A stretch of 64,000 bases of DNA from Pelagivirga sediminicola (GCF_003072125.1 NZ_QCYH01000001.1:496001-560000); one strand, 5' to 3'. Positions 17,681 to 28,042 are shown, numbered from the stretch's first letter. The notes: generated by a model not told the origin, from the sequence alone. Numbers and translations are program-made.

Positions 17681-18553
17681 ATGAAGATCGGATTCGTTGG
17701 ACTGGGCAACATGGGCGGGCCGATGGCCGCAAACCTGGCCGCTGCCGGGCATGAGGTGACAGGCTTTGATCCCGCCGGTGTCAGCGCCGAAGGTGTCGCC
17801 AGCGCCGCCAGCGCCGAGGAGGCCGCAACGGGTGCCGACGTGGTCATCACCATGCTGCCCAATGGCGATATCCTGCGCAGCGTGGCCGATCAGATCATCC
17901 CGGCCATGGCACCCGGCGCCGTCTTCCTCGACTGCTCGACCGTTGATGTGGACAGCGCGCGGGACGTGGCCGCGCAGGCGCAAAAGGCCGGGCTGTCGGC
18001 GCTCGACGCGCCGGTATCGGGCGGCATCGGCGGCGCCTCGGGCGGCACGCTGACCTTCATGGTGGGCGGCGACGACGCGGGCTTTGCCACCGCGAAGCCG
18101 CTCTTTGACATCATGGGCGCGAAGGCCGTACATTGCGGCCCCTCGGGCAATGGGCAGGCTGCGAAGATCTGCAACAACATGATCCTTGGCGCGACCATGA
18201 TCGTCACCTGCGAGGCCTTCGCGCTGGCCGACAAGTTGGGGCTGGACCGGCAGGCGATGTTCGACGTGGTCAGCACCTCCTCGGGCTACAGCTGGTCGAT
18301 GAACGCCTACTGCCCCGCCCCCGGCATCGGTCCCAAAAGCCCCGCTGACAATGACTATAAACCCGGTTTTGCCGCCGAGCTGATGCTGAAGGATCTGACG
18401 CTGGCCCAGCAGGCCGCCGAAGCGGCGGATGCGGATACGCCGCTGGGCGCCGCGGCGCGCGCGCTCTATGCGCAGTTCGTCGAGAAGGAGGATGGCCGCG
18501 GCCGCGATTTCAGCGCCATGCTGCCGCGCCTGGCCGCACGGGGCCGCGAATAA
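17681..18553 (+). CDS. mmsB: 3-Hydroxyisobutyrate dehydrogenase
   Basis: A 290-residue NAD-dependent beta-hydroxyacid dehydrogenase that oxidises 3-hydroxyisobutyrate to methylmalonate semialdehyde, the substrate of mmsA. The N-terminal Rossmann motif is GFVGLGNMGGPMA. The substrate-binding signature is DAPVSGGIGGASGGT, and the catalytic Lys lies in GNGQAAKICNNM. Start ATG 17681 follows GGGAAGG; the in-frame extension upstream lacks family character. Its place near mmsA supports the specific function over other members of the superfamily. Confidence 0.95.
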   Translation: MKIGFVGLGNMGGPMAANLAAAGHEVTGFDPAGVSAEGVASAASAEEAATGADVVITMLPNGDILRSVADQIIPAMAPGAVFLDCSTVDVDSARDVAAQAQKAGLSALDAPVSGGIGGASGGTLTFMVGGDDAGFATAKPLFDIMGAKAVHCGPSGNGQAAKICNNMILGATMIVTCEAFALADKLGLDRQAMFDVVSTSSGYSWSMNAYCPAPGIGPKSPADNDYKPGFAAELMLKDLTLAQQAAEAADADTPLGAAARALYAQFVEKEDGRGRDFSAMLPRLAARGRE

Positions 18554-18634
18554 GCGGCCCGCACCGGAACCGCCCGGCCCGCAGCCGCGTTTGCCCTTCA
18601 TCGCTTATTAGGCGATCAGGGGGACAATAGACGC

Positions 18635-19750
18635 ATGAGCGCGCCAAAACGCATTTACGTGCCGTTGATCGGCATATTCATTATTGCCTTGGTGGCCGCG
18701 CTGGTGTCTGCGGCGAATTTCCTGATCCCCGTCACCGCCGCGATCCTGTCCTATTTCGTGTTCAGCAGGCCGCGCCGGGCGCTGGAACGCCTGGGTATGC
18801 CCAGCATGCTGATCGCGACATTCTTCACCTCGATCCTCTTCATCATCACTGCCATCGGGATCTTCTGGTTCGCCGAGCCGGTCGCCACCCTGATCGACGA
18901 CATGCCCAGCCTCATGCGCGACATGCAAGGCAAGCTGGGCGAGAGCAACAGCGCCCTTGCCAAGGTCAACGAGGCCGCCAAGGCCATCGACGACGCCGTG
19001 GGCAGCGGCAAGGAAAAGACCGCGATGGAGGTGGAGGTCGTCTCCGAAACCAGCACCTCCGTCACGATCCTGACCATGGCGCCCAAGGTGCTGAGCCAGG
19101 TCATCTTCGCGATCTTCCTGACGTTCTTCCTGATCGGGTCGGGCGATTTCTTTGCGCTTCGCACCGTCGAGAGCCTGCCCAAGCTGCGGGACAAGCGCCG
19201 CGCGGTCGAGATCATCAAGACGATCGAGGACCGGCTGGGCCGCTATCTGGGCGGGATTGCGCTGATCAATGCCGGGTTGGGGCTGAGCATCGGCGCGGCA
19301 ATGTATCTGTGGGAGCTGCCCAACGCCATCGCCATCGGTGTCATGGCCTTCACGCTGAATTTCATCCCCTTCCTCGGCGCCGTCGTCGGCGCGGGGGTGG
19401 CCGCGCTCGTGGCCTTCGTGTCGTTCGAACAGGCTTGGGAGGCGTTCGGCGTGTTCATGACCTACATGGCGCTCACCTCGATCGAGGGACAGATCGTGAC
19501 GCCTTTGCTGATCTCGCGGCGGATGCAGCTGAACACGCCGATCCTGTTCCTGATCGTCGCCTTTTTCGCCTATATCTGGTCCGTCGTCGGGATGGTCGTC
19601 GCCGTTCCGGTCCTGATCGTGGTCAAGATCGTTTGCGATGAAATCGAAGGGCTGCAAGCGCTGGGTCATTTTCTGGGCGACAGCTCGGGCCCCTCGGCGT
19701 TGCGCAAGGCAAAACCTGGGCCGACCGAGCCGAAGGCAACCGACCCCTGA
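18635..19750 (+). CDS. AI-2E family transporter (PerM-like)
   Basis: A 371-residue integral membrane protein. Two hydrophobic helices lie near residues 8-45 and another near 60-85. A charged region of about residues 90-150, probably extracytoplasmic, is followed by four or five further helices. The C-terminal GMVVAVPVLIVVKIV and the MAFTLNFIPFLGAVVGAGVA segment are typical of the family. Members have been linked to autoinducer-2 export (TqsA) or Na+/H+ antiport; the substrate here cannot be told from sequence. It is co-directional with mmsB (81-bp gap). Confidence 0.92.
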   Translation: MSAPKRIYVPLIGIFIIALVAALVSAANFLIPVTAAILSYFVFSRPRRALERLGMPSMLIATFFTSILFIITAIGIFWFAEPVATLIDDMPSLMRDMQGKLGESNSALAKVNEAAKAIDDAVGSGKEKTAMEVEVVSETSTSVTILTMAPKVLSQVIFAIFLTFFLIGSGDFFALRTVESLPKLRDKRRAVEIIKTIEDRLGRYLGGIALINAGLGLSIGAAMYLWELPNAIAIGVMAFTLNFIPFLGAVVGAGVAALVAFVSFEQAWEAFGVFMTYMALTSIEGQIVTPLLISRRMQLNTPILFLIVAFFAYIWSVVGMVVAVPVLIVVKIVCDEIEGLQALGHFLGDSSGPSALRKAKPGPTEPKATDP

Positions 19751-19861
19751 CGCGCCTCTCTACAATCTGATTGAAAAACTGATATCGGCCAGACGCCGTC
19801 AAGAAATTGGTCATGTTCGACCGGTAAGCTGCCTGCAACGCTCAGATTGCAGAGGTCTCGC

Positions 19862-21124
19862 ATGTCCAAAGTCACGCCCGCACCGGATCCCGTTTTGCCC
19901 ATGGTCGCCGATCTGAAACTGGATGGTACGAGCGACACCGTCACCGCTGCGCTGGAGTTTGTCCGCACCCATCTGGATATGGAGGTGGCCTATCTGTCCG
20001 AATTCGTCGCCGATGATCTTGTCTTCCGCGCGGTCAGCGCGCCGGGCTTCGAGGATCTGGCGCATGTCGGGCGCGCAGTGCCGCTCGATCAGGTCTACTG
20101 CCGCCATATCCTTGCCGGGCGCCTGCCCGAGTTGATCGTCGACACGGCCAGCCACCAGATCTGCCAGGCGCTCGATCTGACCCACGCGATCCCGATCCGC
20201 AGCCATGTCAGCGTGCCGATCCGGCGGCGCGACGGCAGCGCCTACGGCATGTTTTGCTGCCTCAGCCGCAGCGCCCGGCCCGATCTGACCCAGCGCGACC
20301 TTGCGGTGATGCGCGCCTTCGCCGACCTCTCCGCCGAGCAGGTGAACGACAAGATATCCGCCCGCGTGGCATTCGACGCGGCGCGCAGCGTCATTGGCGA
20401 CGTTCTGGACAGGCGCGATTTCGACATTGCCTATCAACCCATCATGGACGCTGCCGCCCGGCGCCCGAAGGGGTTCGAGGCGCTGTGCCGATTTCGCCCG
20501 CAACCTTATCGCCCACCGAACCTGTGGTTTGATGACGCAAAGGCGGTCGGTCTGCAAACCGATCTGGAGATATGCGTGATCGAAAAGGCGCTGGCGGCGC
20601 TGGATGACCTGCCCCCGCATATCTACGTCTCGGTGAACGCCTCCCCTGAAACGGTGGCCTCGGGGCGGCTCGGCGGCGTGTTCAAGGACTGGCCGACAGA
20701 GCGGATCGTGCTGGAAGTGACCGAACACGCGATGGTGGAGGATTATGACGGGCTGCTGCGCGAGCTGGACGCGCTGCGGTTTCGCGGCATCCGGCTGGCC
20801 ATTGACGATGCGGGCGCGGGGTATTCCGGCTTGCAGCATATCGTCCGCCTGCATCCGGACATCATCAAGCTGGACATCTCCCTCACCAGCCAAATCGACA
20901 CCGACATCGTGCGCCGCTCGCTCGCCGCGGCGCTGGTCCGGTTTGCCGTGGAAATCGACGCGGCCATCGTTGCCGAAGGCATCGAGACGGAAAACGAGCT
21001 GATCACCCTACACGAGCTGGGCGTGCCGCTCGCGCAAGGATACTATCTTGGCAAATTCGCCGATCTGGATCGCGCCCGCGCGTGGTTTCAACATGCCCGC
21101 CCCGCACAGGGCGCGGCGGGCTAA
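19862..21124 (+). CDS. GAF-EAL protein, probable cyclic-di-GMP phosphodiesterase
   Basis: A 420-residue cytoplasmic protein without membrane segments: a GAF-like sensor domain (about residues 20-165), then an EAL domain (about 185-415). EAL catalytic positions are present: FEALCRF, the Asn of SVNASPET, LEVTEHAM, the acidic pair in IDDAGAGYSGL, the Lys of IIKLD, VAEGIET and the Gln of QGYY. DDAG replaces the usual DDFG, but both aspartates remain. No GGDEF domain is attached. It should hydrolyse c-di-GMP under control of a GAF ligand. Start ATG 19862 has AGAGG upstream. Convergent with uvrA. Confidence 0.92.
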   Translation: MSKVTPAPDPVLPMVADLKLDGTSDTVTAALEFVRTHLDMEVAYLSEFVADDLVFRAVSAPGFEDLAHVGRAVPLDQVYCRHILAGRLPELIVDTASHQICQALDLTHAIPIRSHVSVPIRRRDGSAYGMFCCLSRSARPDLTQRDLAVMRAFADLSAEQVNDKISARVAFDAARSVIGDVLDRRDFDIAYQPIMDAAARRPKGFEALCRFRPQPYRPPNLWFDDAKAVGLQTDLEICVIEKALAALDDLPPHIYVSVNASPETVASGRLGGVFKDWPTERIVLEVTEHAMVEDYDGLLRELDALRFRGIRLAIDDAGAGYSGLQHIVRLHPDIIKLDISLTSQIDTDIVRRSLAAALVRFAVEIDAAIVAEGIETENELITLHELGVPLAQGYYLGKFADLDRARAWFQHARPAQGAAG

Positions 21125-21136
21125 GGAACGGCGGCC

Positions 21137-23995
21137 CTACTCGGCGGCCATTCTGCGCGGCGACAGCATCGGCTTGAGGTAATGGCCGGTATGGCTGCGC
21201 GGCTCTTCCGCCACCTTTTCGGGGGTGCCGGTGGCCACCACCTCGCCGCCGCCATCGCCGCCCTCGGGGCCAATATCGATGATCCAGTCCGCCGTCTTGA
21301 TGACGTCGAGATTGTGTTCGATCACGATCACCGTATTGCCGCTGTCCACCAGTTCGTGCAGCACCTCGAGCAGCTTTTTCACGTCCTCGAAATGCAGACC
21401 CGTCGTTGGCTCGTCCAAGATATACAAGGTCCGCCCGGTGCTGCGCTTGGCCAGTTCCTTGGACAGTTTGACGCGCTGCGCCTCGCCGCCTGACAGCGTC
21501 GTCGCCTGCTGGCCGACCTTGATATAGCCAAGCCCGACACGCACCAGCGCATCCATCTTCTCGCGGATGCTGGGCACCGCCTTGAAGAACTCCTGCGCGT
21601 CTTCCACCGTCATATCAAGAACGTCCGCTATGCTCTTGCCCTTGAAGCGGATTTCCAAAGTCTCGCGGTTATAGCGCGCGCCTTGGCATGTCTCGCAAGT
21701 GACATAAACATCGGGCAGGAAATGCATCTCGATCTTGATGACGCCGTCCCCCTGACACGCCTCGCAGCGCCCGCCCTTGACGTTGAAGCTGAAGCGCCCC
21801 GGCTTGTAGCCGCGCGCCTTGGCTTCCGGCAGCCCGGCAAACCAGTCGCGGATCGGCGTGAAGGCGCCCGTATAGGTCGCCGGGTTCGAGCGCGGCGTGC
21901 GCCCGATGGGCCGCTGGTCGATGTCGATGACCTTGTCCAGATGCTCCAGCCCCTTGATCGTCTCGCAGGGCGCAGGCGTCTGGCGCGCGCCGTTCAGATG
22001 CATCGACGCCGTCTTGAACAGCGTTTCGATCGTCAGGGTCGATTTGCCGCCGCCCGACACGCCCGACACGCAGACGAATTTGCCCAGCGGAAATTCCGCC
22101 GTCACGTTCTTCAGGTTGTTGCCGGTCGCCTTGACCACCTTCAGCTTTTTCCCGTTCCCCTTGCGCCGTTTGGCGGGCACCGAAATCTCGCGCGTGCCGG
22201 ACAGATATTGCCCGGTGATCGAGTTCGGATCGGCCGCCACCGCCGACGGGATGCCATGGCTGACCACCTGCCCGCCATGCACCCCCGCGCCCGGCCCGAT
22301 GTCAAAGACATAATCAGCCTCGCGGATCGCCTCTTCGTCATGCTCGACAACGATCACCGTATTGCCCTGATCACGCAGGTTTTTCAGCGTTTGCAGCAGG
22401 CGATCATTGTCGCGCTGATGCAAGCCGATGCTGGGCTCGTCCAGCACGTAAAGCACGCCGGTCAGCCCGCTGCCGATCTGGCTGGCCAGCCGGATCCGCT
22501 GGGATTCTCCGCCCGACAGGGTGCCGGCATTGCGGCTGAGCGTGAGGTACTCAAGCCCGACATTGTTCAGAAACCCCAGCCGCTCGCGGATTTCCTTGAA
22601 AATGGCGCGCGCGATCTCGTTCTTCTGGTTGCTCAGGCTTTTGGGCGCCTCAGTCACCCATTCCGCCGCCTCGCGGATCGACATCTGGACCACCTGCCCG
22701 ACATGCAGACCGGCAATCTTGACCGCCAGCGCCTCGTCGCGCAGGCGGTAACCCTCGCAGGCGCCGCAGGGGCGGTTGTTCTGATAGCGCTCGAATTCTT
22801 CGCGGATCCAGGCAGAATCCGTCTCGCGATAGCGGCGCTCCATGTTGGGGATCACGCCCTCGAACACGCGGCTGACGTTGTAGACGCGTCCGCCCTCGTC
22901 ATAGCGAAAGGCGATTTCCTCCTCGCCGGAGCCGTGCAGGAACACCTGCTGCACGTGGGCAGGCAGATCCTTCCATTTGGTCTTCATGTCGAATTCGTAA
23001 TGCCGCGCGATCGCCTCGATCGTCTGCTTGAAATACGGGCTCTTGCCCTTGCGCCACGGGGCCAGCGCGCCGTCATAGATCTTCAGATTCTGATCGGGCA
23101 CGACCAACCGCTCGTCAAAGAACAGCTCGACCCCCAGACCGTCGCAGACCGGGCAGGCGCCAAAGGGCGCGTTGAAGGAAAACAGGCGCGGTTCGATCTC
23201 GGGGATGGTGAAGCCGGACACGGGACAGGCGAATTTCTCGGAAAAGGTGAGGCGCTCCGGCTCGCCTTCGCTGGGCGCGGTTTCCAGAATGGCGATACCG
23301 TCGGCAAGGTCCAGCGCGGTGCGCAAGCTGTCGGCCAGCCGCGTCTCCAGTCCTTCCCGGACCACCAGCCGGTCAACGACGACGTCGATGTCATGGCGGA
23401 ATTTCTTGTCCAGAGTGGGCGGCTCGTCCAGCTCGTAGAATTCGCCATTTACCTTGACGCGCTGAAATCCATTTTTGCGCAGCTCCATGAATTCCTTGCG
23501 GTATTCGCCCTTTCGGTCGCGCACGATGGGGGCCAGCAGATAAGCGCGCGTGCCCTCCTCCATCGCCATGATTCGGTCGACCATGTCCTGCACCTGCTGC
23601 GCCTCGATCGGCTTGCCGGTGGCGGGGGAATAGGGCGTGCCCGCGCGGGCGAACAACAGGCGCAGATAGTCGTAGATTTCCGTCACGGTGCCGACCGTCG
23701 AGCGCGGGTTCTTGCTCGTCGTCTTCTGCTCGATGCTGATCGCGGGGGACAGGCCGCTGATATGGTCCACATCGGGCTTTTGCATCATGTCCAGAAACTG
23801 GCGCGCGTAGGCCGACAGCGATTCGACATATCGGCGCTGTCCCTCGGCATAGATCGTGTCGAAGGCGAGGCTGGATTTGCCGGACCCGGACAGGCCGGTG
23901 ATGACAACCAGCTGATCGCGCGGGATATCCACGTCGATATTCTTGAGGTTATGCTCGCGCGCACCGCGCACTTCGATGTTCTTCAGCTCAGCCAT
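21137..23995 (-). CDS. uvrA: Excinuclease ABC subunit A
   Basis: A 952-residue ATPase that, with UvrB, finds DNA lesions in nucleotide excision repair. It has two ABC modules: the first Walker A is [14 protein letters not shown] near residue 35 and the second is [15 protein letters not shown] in the C-terminal half. Signature motifs are [12 protein letters not shown] and [15 protein letters not shown], and zinc fingers include CPVCDG and CEACQGDG. The motifs and length are normal. A LexA-type GTTC-N7-GTTC box (as read on its strand) lies 66 bp upstream, so SOS induction is expected. Confidence 0.98.
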   Translation of the reverse strand: MAELKNIEVRGAREHNLKNIDVDIPRDQLVVITGLSGSGKSSLAFDTIYAEGQRRYVESLSAYARQFLDMMQKPDVDHISGLSPAISIEQKTTSKNPRSTVGTVTEIYDYLRLLFARAGTPYSPATGKPIEAQQVQDMVDRIMAMEEGTRAYLLAPIVRDRKGEYRKEFMELRKNGFQRVKVNGEFYELDEPPTLDKKFRHDIDVVVDRLVVREGLETRLADSLRTALDLADGIAILETAPSEGEPERLTFSEKFACPVSGFTIPEIEPRLFSFNAPFGACPVCDGLGVELFFDERLVVPDQNLKIYDGALAPWRKGKSPYFKQTIEAIARHYEFDMKTKWKDLPAHVQQVFLHGSGEEEIAFRYDEGGRVYNVSRVFEGVIPNMERRYRETDSAWIREEFERYQNNRPCGACEGYRLRDEALAVKIAGLHVGQVVQMSIREAAEWVTEAPKSLSNQKNEIARAIFKEIRERLGFLNNVGLEYLTLSRNAGTLSGGESQRIRLASQIGSGLTGVLYVLDEPSIGLHQRDNDRLLQTLKNLRDQGNTVIVVEHDEEAIREADYVFDIGPGAGVHGGQVVSHGIPSAVAADPNSITGQYLSGTREISVPAKRRKGNGKKLKVVKATGNNLKNVTAEFPLGKFVCVSGVSGGGKSTLTIETLFKTASMHLNGARQTPAPCETIKGLEHLDKVIDIDQRPIGRTPRSNPATYTGAFTPIRDWFAGLPEAKARGYKPGRFSFNVKGGRCEACQGDGVIKIEMHFLPDVYVTCETCQGARYNRETLEIRFKGKSIADVLDMTVEDAQEFFKAVPSIREKMDALVRVGLGYIKVGQQATTLSGGEAQRVKLSKELAKRSTGRTLYILDEPTTGLHFEDVKKLLEVLHELVDSGNTVIVIEHNLDVIKTADWIIDIGPEGGDGGGEVVATGTPEKVAEEPRSHTGHYLKPMLSPRRMAAE

Positions 23996-24060
23996 GATGC
24001 CTCCGGGGAGTGAGGATTAACAGATAGTGTATGCCGGTCGGCCTTCCAACCCGTAATTGC

Positions 24061-24075
24061 GAACAGAAGCGGAAC
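24061..24075 (-). promoter_or_regulatory. LexA (SOS) box in the uvrA upstream region
   Basis: The plus strand reads GAAC, 7 nt, GAAC, so the minus (uvrA) strand reads GTTC-N7-GTTC, the alphaproteobacterial LexA box. It is 66 bp from the uvrA start and 57 bp from the divergent DUF488 gene, so either or both promoters could be affected. A LexA box at uvrA is established for Rhodobacter-type bacteria; binding here is inferred. Confidence 0.8.
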
Positions 24076-24131
24076 GTTTCTGTGAGAAACCTTTTGCGCC
24101 GTTTACCGTTTGTTTTGAAAGGAGGCTTATC

Positions 24132-24482
24132 ATGGATATCAGAACACGGCGCGCCTATGATGAGATGGCCGAAAACGATGGCTATCGGGTATTGGCGGAT
24201 CGCCTCTGGCCACGCGGCGTGGCGAAGGAGGATCTGGAACTGGACGAATGGGGCAAGGAGGTCGCGCCCAGCGACGACTTGCGCAAGTGGTATGATCACG
24301 ACACCGAAAAATGGGACGAGTTCCGTCGCCGCTATGCGCGGGAGCTGGACGATTGCGATGCCGCCGACGATCTGGCCAAGCGCGCCAAGGATGGCCGCGT
24401 GACGTTGATCTACGCCGCCAAGGACGAGAATCACAACAACGCCGTCGCCTTGCGCGACTGGCTGAAGGAAAAGCTGGGCTGA
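24132..24482 (+). CDS. DUF488 family protein (YeaO-like)
   Basis: A 116-residue soluble protein. The family signature is clear: RRAYDEM, then GYRVLADRLWPRGVAKE, LDEWGKEVAPSDDLRKWY and a C-terminal LIYAAKDENHNNAVAL. No biochemical role is established for the DUF488 family. Start ATG 24132 follows an AAGGAGG ribosome binding site 8 nt away. It is divergent from uvrA, sharing the 136-bp region that contains a LexA box, which could bring it into the SOS regulon (inference). Confidence 0.94.
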   Translation: MDIRTRRAYDEMAENDGYRVLADRLWPRGVAKEDLELDEWGKEVAPSDDLRKWYDHDTEKWDEFRRRYARELDDCDAADDLAKRAKDGRVTLIYAAKDENHNNAVALRDWLKEKLG

Positions 24483-24491
24483 CCGCGGCCC

Positions 24492-25889
24492 CTACATGTG
24501 AATGACGCGCCCGTATGCGTCCAGCACGCTTTCGTGCATCATCTCGCTCAGCGTGGGATGCGGGAAGACGGTGTTCATCAGATCCTCTTCGGTCGTCTCA
24601 AGCTGGCGGCCGACGATGTAGCCCTGGATCAGTTCCGTCACTTCGGCGCCGATCATATGCGCGCCCAGAAGCTCGCCGGTCTTGGCGTCGAAGATGGTCT
24701 TGATCATGCCTTCGGCCTCGCCCAGCGCGATGGCCTTGCCGTTGCCGATGAACGGGAAGCGGCCGACCTTGATGTCGTATCCCAGCTCCTTGGCCTTGGC
24801 CTCGGTATAGCCGACCGAGGCGACTTGCGGGTTTGAATAGGTGCAGCCGGCGATGCTGTTCGGTTTGACGGGGTGCGGATCCTTTCCGGCGATCAGCTCG
24901 GCCACCATCACGCCCTCATGGCTGGCCTTGTGCGCCAGCCACGGCGCGCCCGCGATATCGCCGATGGCATAGAGGCCGTCCACGCCGGTGCGGCAGTATT
25001 CGTCCGTCACAACATGGGCGCGGTCGATCTTCACCCCCAGATCCTCAAGACCCAGATCCTCGACATTTCCGACGATGCCGACAGCGGAAATGACCGTGTC
25101 GAATTCCTGTTTCTCGACCTTGCCACCGGTTTCGATATGGGCCGTGACCTTGCCCTTGCCGCGGTCCAGCTGCTTGACGGCCGCCTTCTGCAGAATGGTC
25201 ATGCCCTGCTTTTCAAACTGCTTCTTGGCGAATTTCGAGATCTCCGCATCCTCGACCGGCAGGATCCGGTCCATCACCTCCACCACGGTCGTCTGCGCGC
25301 CGAGCGTGTTGTAGAAGCTGGCAAACTCGATCCCGATGGCGCCCGATCCGATCACCAGCAGCTTCTTGGGCATGCGCGGCGGGACCAGCGCATGGCGGTA
25401 GGTCCAGACCAGATCGCCGTCGGCCTCCAGCCCCGGCAATTCGCGGGCACGCGCGCCGGTGGCGAGGACGATATTCTTGGATGTCAGCTCTTCATCGTCG
25501 CCCTTGTCCATCTTGACGGCGACCCTCCCCTTGGCGGGCAGATGAGCTTCGCCGCGGAACACATTGATCTTGTTCTTTTTCATCAGATGGCCGATTCCAT
25601 CGGACAGCTGCTTGGCCACCCCGCGCGAGCGTTTGACGACCGCGTCCAGATCATAGCCGATCTTGTCCGCCGTCAGTCCGAATTCCTTGGCCCGGTGCAT
25701 CAGGTGAAACACCTCGGACGAGCGCAGCATCGCCTTGGTCGGGATGCAACCCCAGTTGAGGCAGATGCCCCCCATATTCTCGCGCTCGACAATGGCGACC
25801 GACAGGCCCAGCTGTGCGGCGCGGATGGCGGCGACATAGCCGCCGGGACCGGCGCCGATCACGATCATGTCAAAGGATTTGGGGGCCAT
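24492..25889 (-). CDS. lpdA: Dihydrolipoyl dehydrogenase
   Basis: A 465-residue FAD-dependent disulfide oxidoreductase, the E3 component of 2-oxoacid dehydrogenase complexes. The N-terminal FAD site is VIGAGPGGYVAAIRA, and the redox-active disulfide is in GGICLNWGCIPTKAM. The NAD site is GSGAIGIEFASFYN, and the C-terminal catalytic His is in FPHPTLSEMMHE. The CLNWGC form, in place of CVNVGC, is usual for the pyruvate dehydrogenase E3 of alphaproteobacteria, so PDH is the likeliest complex (inference). The E1 and E2 genes are not in this window. Intact. Confidence 0.97.
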   Translation of the reverse strand: MAPKSFDMIVIGAGPGGYVAAIRAAQLGLSVAIVERENMGGICLNWGCIPTKAMLRSSEVFHLMHRAKEFGLTADKIGYDLDAVVKRSRGVAKQLSDGIGHLMKKNKINVFRGEAHLPAKGRVAVKMDKGDDEELTSKNIVLATGARARELPGLEADGDLVWTYRHALVPPRMPKKLLVIGSGAIGIEFASFYNTLGAQTTVVEVMDRILPVEDAEISKFAKKQFEKQGMTILQKAAVKQLDRGKGKVTAHIETGGKVEKQEFDTVISAVGIVGNVEDLGLEDLGVKIDRAHVVTDEYCRTGVDGLYAIGDIAGAPWLAHKASHEGVMVAELIAGKDPHPVKPNSIAGCTYSNPQVASVGYTEAKAKELGYDIKVGRFPFIGNGKAIALGEAEGMIKTIFDAKTGELLGAHMIGAEVTELIQGYIVGRQLETTEEDLMNTVFPHPTLSEMMHESVLDAYGRVIHM

Positions 25890-25989
25890 GTGCGTCTCCG
25901 GGATGAGGTGTGTCGCCGGATGCTAAACCACATCCGGCCAAGTCACAACGCATCTGCACGATGGCGCGCGCCGCACGAACGCAGCCGCG

Positions 25990-26574
25990 TCAGGCGACGG
26001 ATTTTTGCTGAAGCTGGCGCAGGGTGTGGGCGTATGCGCCCGCCTTGAGATAGGCGATTTCGGCCAGCGTCGATTTGCGGCCCAGCGCCTCGTTGCGGTA
26101 GGGAAAGCGGCCGAACTGGCGGATCACCTCGCGATGCGCCTGCGCATGGAGCAACGTGCCGTCGCCGGTTTCCGGCATCCGCTCGCAAATCAGGCGGATG
26201 CAGCGTTCCTGATCGCACAGGTTCTCCGAATGCATGAGCGGCAGATAGAAGAACTGGCGCGCGGGCTCGTCTATTGCCAGATCCCACTTGCGCCCGATCG
26301 CGGCCTTGGCGGCAGCAATGGAATGGCGGTCGGTGGCAAAACTCTCGCCGCTGCCGCGGAACATGTTGCGTGGGAACTGGTCCATCAGGATGATATAGGC
26401 CAATGTCCCGCTGGGATAGGTCAGCCACAGGCCGTAATTCCCTTCGCGCGCCTTGCGCCAGACCGGCTCGAACCGGTCGCGGATGGTGGTATCCAGTTTC
26501 TTCGATTGGATGTACCACCCCTTCTCGCCCACCTCGTCGAGCCAGAAATTCAAGACGTCGTCCGGATTCACCAC
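25990..26574 (-). CDS. DUF924 family protein
   Basis: A 194-residue, mostly helical soluble protein. Family landmarks are VLNFWLDEVGEKGW near the start, ILMDQFPRNMFRGSGESFATD in two overlapping motifs, FFYLPLMHSENLCDQERC, and FGRFPYRNEALGR. No function is established for the family. GTG 26574 is the best start: AGGAG lies 7 nt upstream and the family begins at this point; a second GTG follows immediately. The upstream in-frame ATG at 26634 would add an unrelated leader and is rejected. Confidence 0.9.
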   Translation of the reverse strand: MVNPDDVLNFWLDEVGEKGWYIQSKKLDTTIRDRFEPVWRKAREGNYGLWLTYPSGTLAYIILMDQFPRNMFRGSGESFATDRHSIAAAKAAIGRKWDLAIDEPARQFFYLPLMHSENLCDQERCIRLICERMPETGDGTLLHAQAHREVIRQFGRFPYRNEALGRKSTLAEIAYLKAGAYAHTLRQLQQKSVA

Positions 26575-26703
26575 GGGTCTGCTCCTTTTGTGACCAATGC
26601 CGATATGTTCAGGGTAATGGCTTAGGGCGCCCATTGAACAGTAAAGTATTACTTCAAATGCGACATTCCACTCACGTCGGCAGAATGTGGCCAGTATCGC
26701 CCA

Positions 26704-27987
26704 TCAGAACTCCGCCGCGCGCGCGTCCGCCTCCTCTGCGGCCTCTTCCTGGGCCACGTCGATGACGTATTCCTGCGCGAAGGTAGCAGCCATCGGGGAC
26801 GAGGACGGCATGACCGGCGCATATCCCTCGACCGCGTCGATCACGACATGCCGCTTGCGCTGCGTCATGCGGTAGCCCGCATAGATGGCCATAGCCGCGC
26901 CCAGAATGGCGATATAGAGGAAAAAGCCGCTGGGCCCCATCACCCCCATCATCCAGCCGGTGATCAGCGGGCCGGCCACCGCGCCGAGACCGTTGATGAA
27001 CACCAGGCCGCTTGCGGCGGCCGGCATGTCCTCATGCGTCAGGAAGTCGTTGGTATAGGCGATCAGCAGCGAATAAAGCGGGTTGGACAGCCCGCCCACC
27101 ACGAAGGCCGCAGCCAGCAGCACCGCGAACACCTCGCCAAAGAGCATGGCCACGAACGCGCCCAGGGCGACGCCGGCCGACGCGACAAGGATCAGCAGGC
27201 GGCGGTCCATCTTGTCCGACAGCCACCCCAGCGGATATTGCACGATCATCGCGCCCACGTAGAAGGACGACACGAAGGCCGAAATCTCGCCCACGCTCAG
27301 CCCTGCCTTGCCGCCATAGACCGCGCCCATGCCGAACTGCGCCGAGAAGACACCGCCCAGCAGGAACATGCCCACGCAGCCCAAGGGCGACGTGTGGTAG
27401 ATCTGCATCAGGGTCATCGGTTTGGTCGCCTCGAAGGCGGGTGTCGGGCTGACCGACAGAAGGATCGGCGCGAAGGAGATCGAGATCAGCACCGAGGGAA
27501 TGATGAACAGGATGAACCCGCCGGGATCGGCCACGATCAGCAGCGCCTGCGCCGAGACGATGCCGATCATCTGCACGATCATGTAGAGCGACAGCGCCTT
27601 GCCCCGGTTCTCGTTGCTGGCCGAGTTGTTGAGCCAGGATTCGGCCGTCACATAGACGCCCGAAAAGCAGAACCCGATCAGGATCCGCGCCGCGCCCCAG
27701 GCCCAGGGGTCGGTCCATGTCGGATAGAGCAGCATCACCGACGAAATCATCGAGCCGAGCGCGGCGAAGACGCGCACATGCCCCACCCGGCGGATCATCT
27801 CGGGCGCCATGCGCGAGCCGAAAAGGAAGCCGATGAAGTAACCCGACATGATCAGCGACATCTCGAAGGTGGAAAACCCCTCGATCTCGCCGCGGATACC
27901 CAGAAGCGTGCCTTGCATGCCATTGCCAACCTGCAGCAGCATCATGCCGAACAGCAGCGCCCAGGCGCCTGACAGAACCTTGATCAT
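26704..27987 (-). CDS. Major facilitator superfamily transporter (YcaD-like)
   Basis: A 427-residue inner membrane permease with about 12 predicted transmembrane helices. The N-terminal half has GMLLQVGNGMQGTLLGIRG and FFSGSRM-like loops, and the second half has YPLGWLSDKMDRR, the MFS motif A equivalent between helices. The C-terminal 40 residues are cytoplasmic and acidic. It resembles the YcaD subgroup of MFS; the substrate cannot be predicted. It is co-directional with DUF924 and queA but has its own gaps on each side. Confidence 0.9.
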   Translation of the reverse strand: MIKVLSGAWALLFGMMLLQVGNGMQGTLLGIRGEIEGFSTFEMSLIMSGYFIGFLFGSRMAPEMIRRVGHVRVFAALGSMISSVMLLYPTWTDPWAWGAARILIGFCFSGVYVTAESWLNNSASNENRGKALSLYMIVQMIGIVSAQALLIVADPGGFILFIIPSVLISISFAPILLSVSPTPAFEATKPMTLMQIYHTSPLGCVGMFLLGGVFSAQFGMGAVYGGKAGLSVGEISAFVSSFYVGAMIVQYPLGWLSDKMDRRLLILVASAGVALGAFVAMLFGEVFAVLLAAAFVVGGLSNPLYSLLIAYTNDFLTHEDMPAAASGLVFINGLGAVAGPLITGWMMGVMGPSGFFLYIAILGAAMAIYAGYRMTQRKRHVVIDAVEGYAPVMPSSSPMAATFAQEYVIDVAQEEAAEEADARAAEF

Positions 27988-28042
27988 CGCGCGTCTTTCC
28001 CCGTTGTCCCGCCCGCCCCGGCGGTGTCGCCTTGCGGCCGTT

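Noticed and set aside
21683..24013. A 776-codon plus-strand frame opposite uvrA
   Set aside because: It is a codon-bias shadow of uvrA without domain signature or ribosome binding site.
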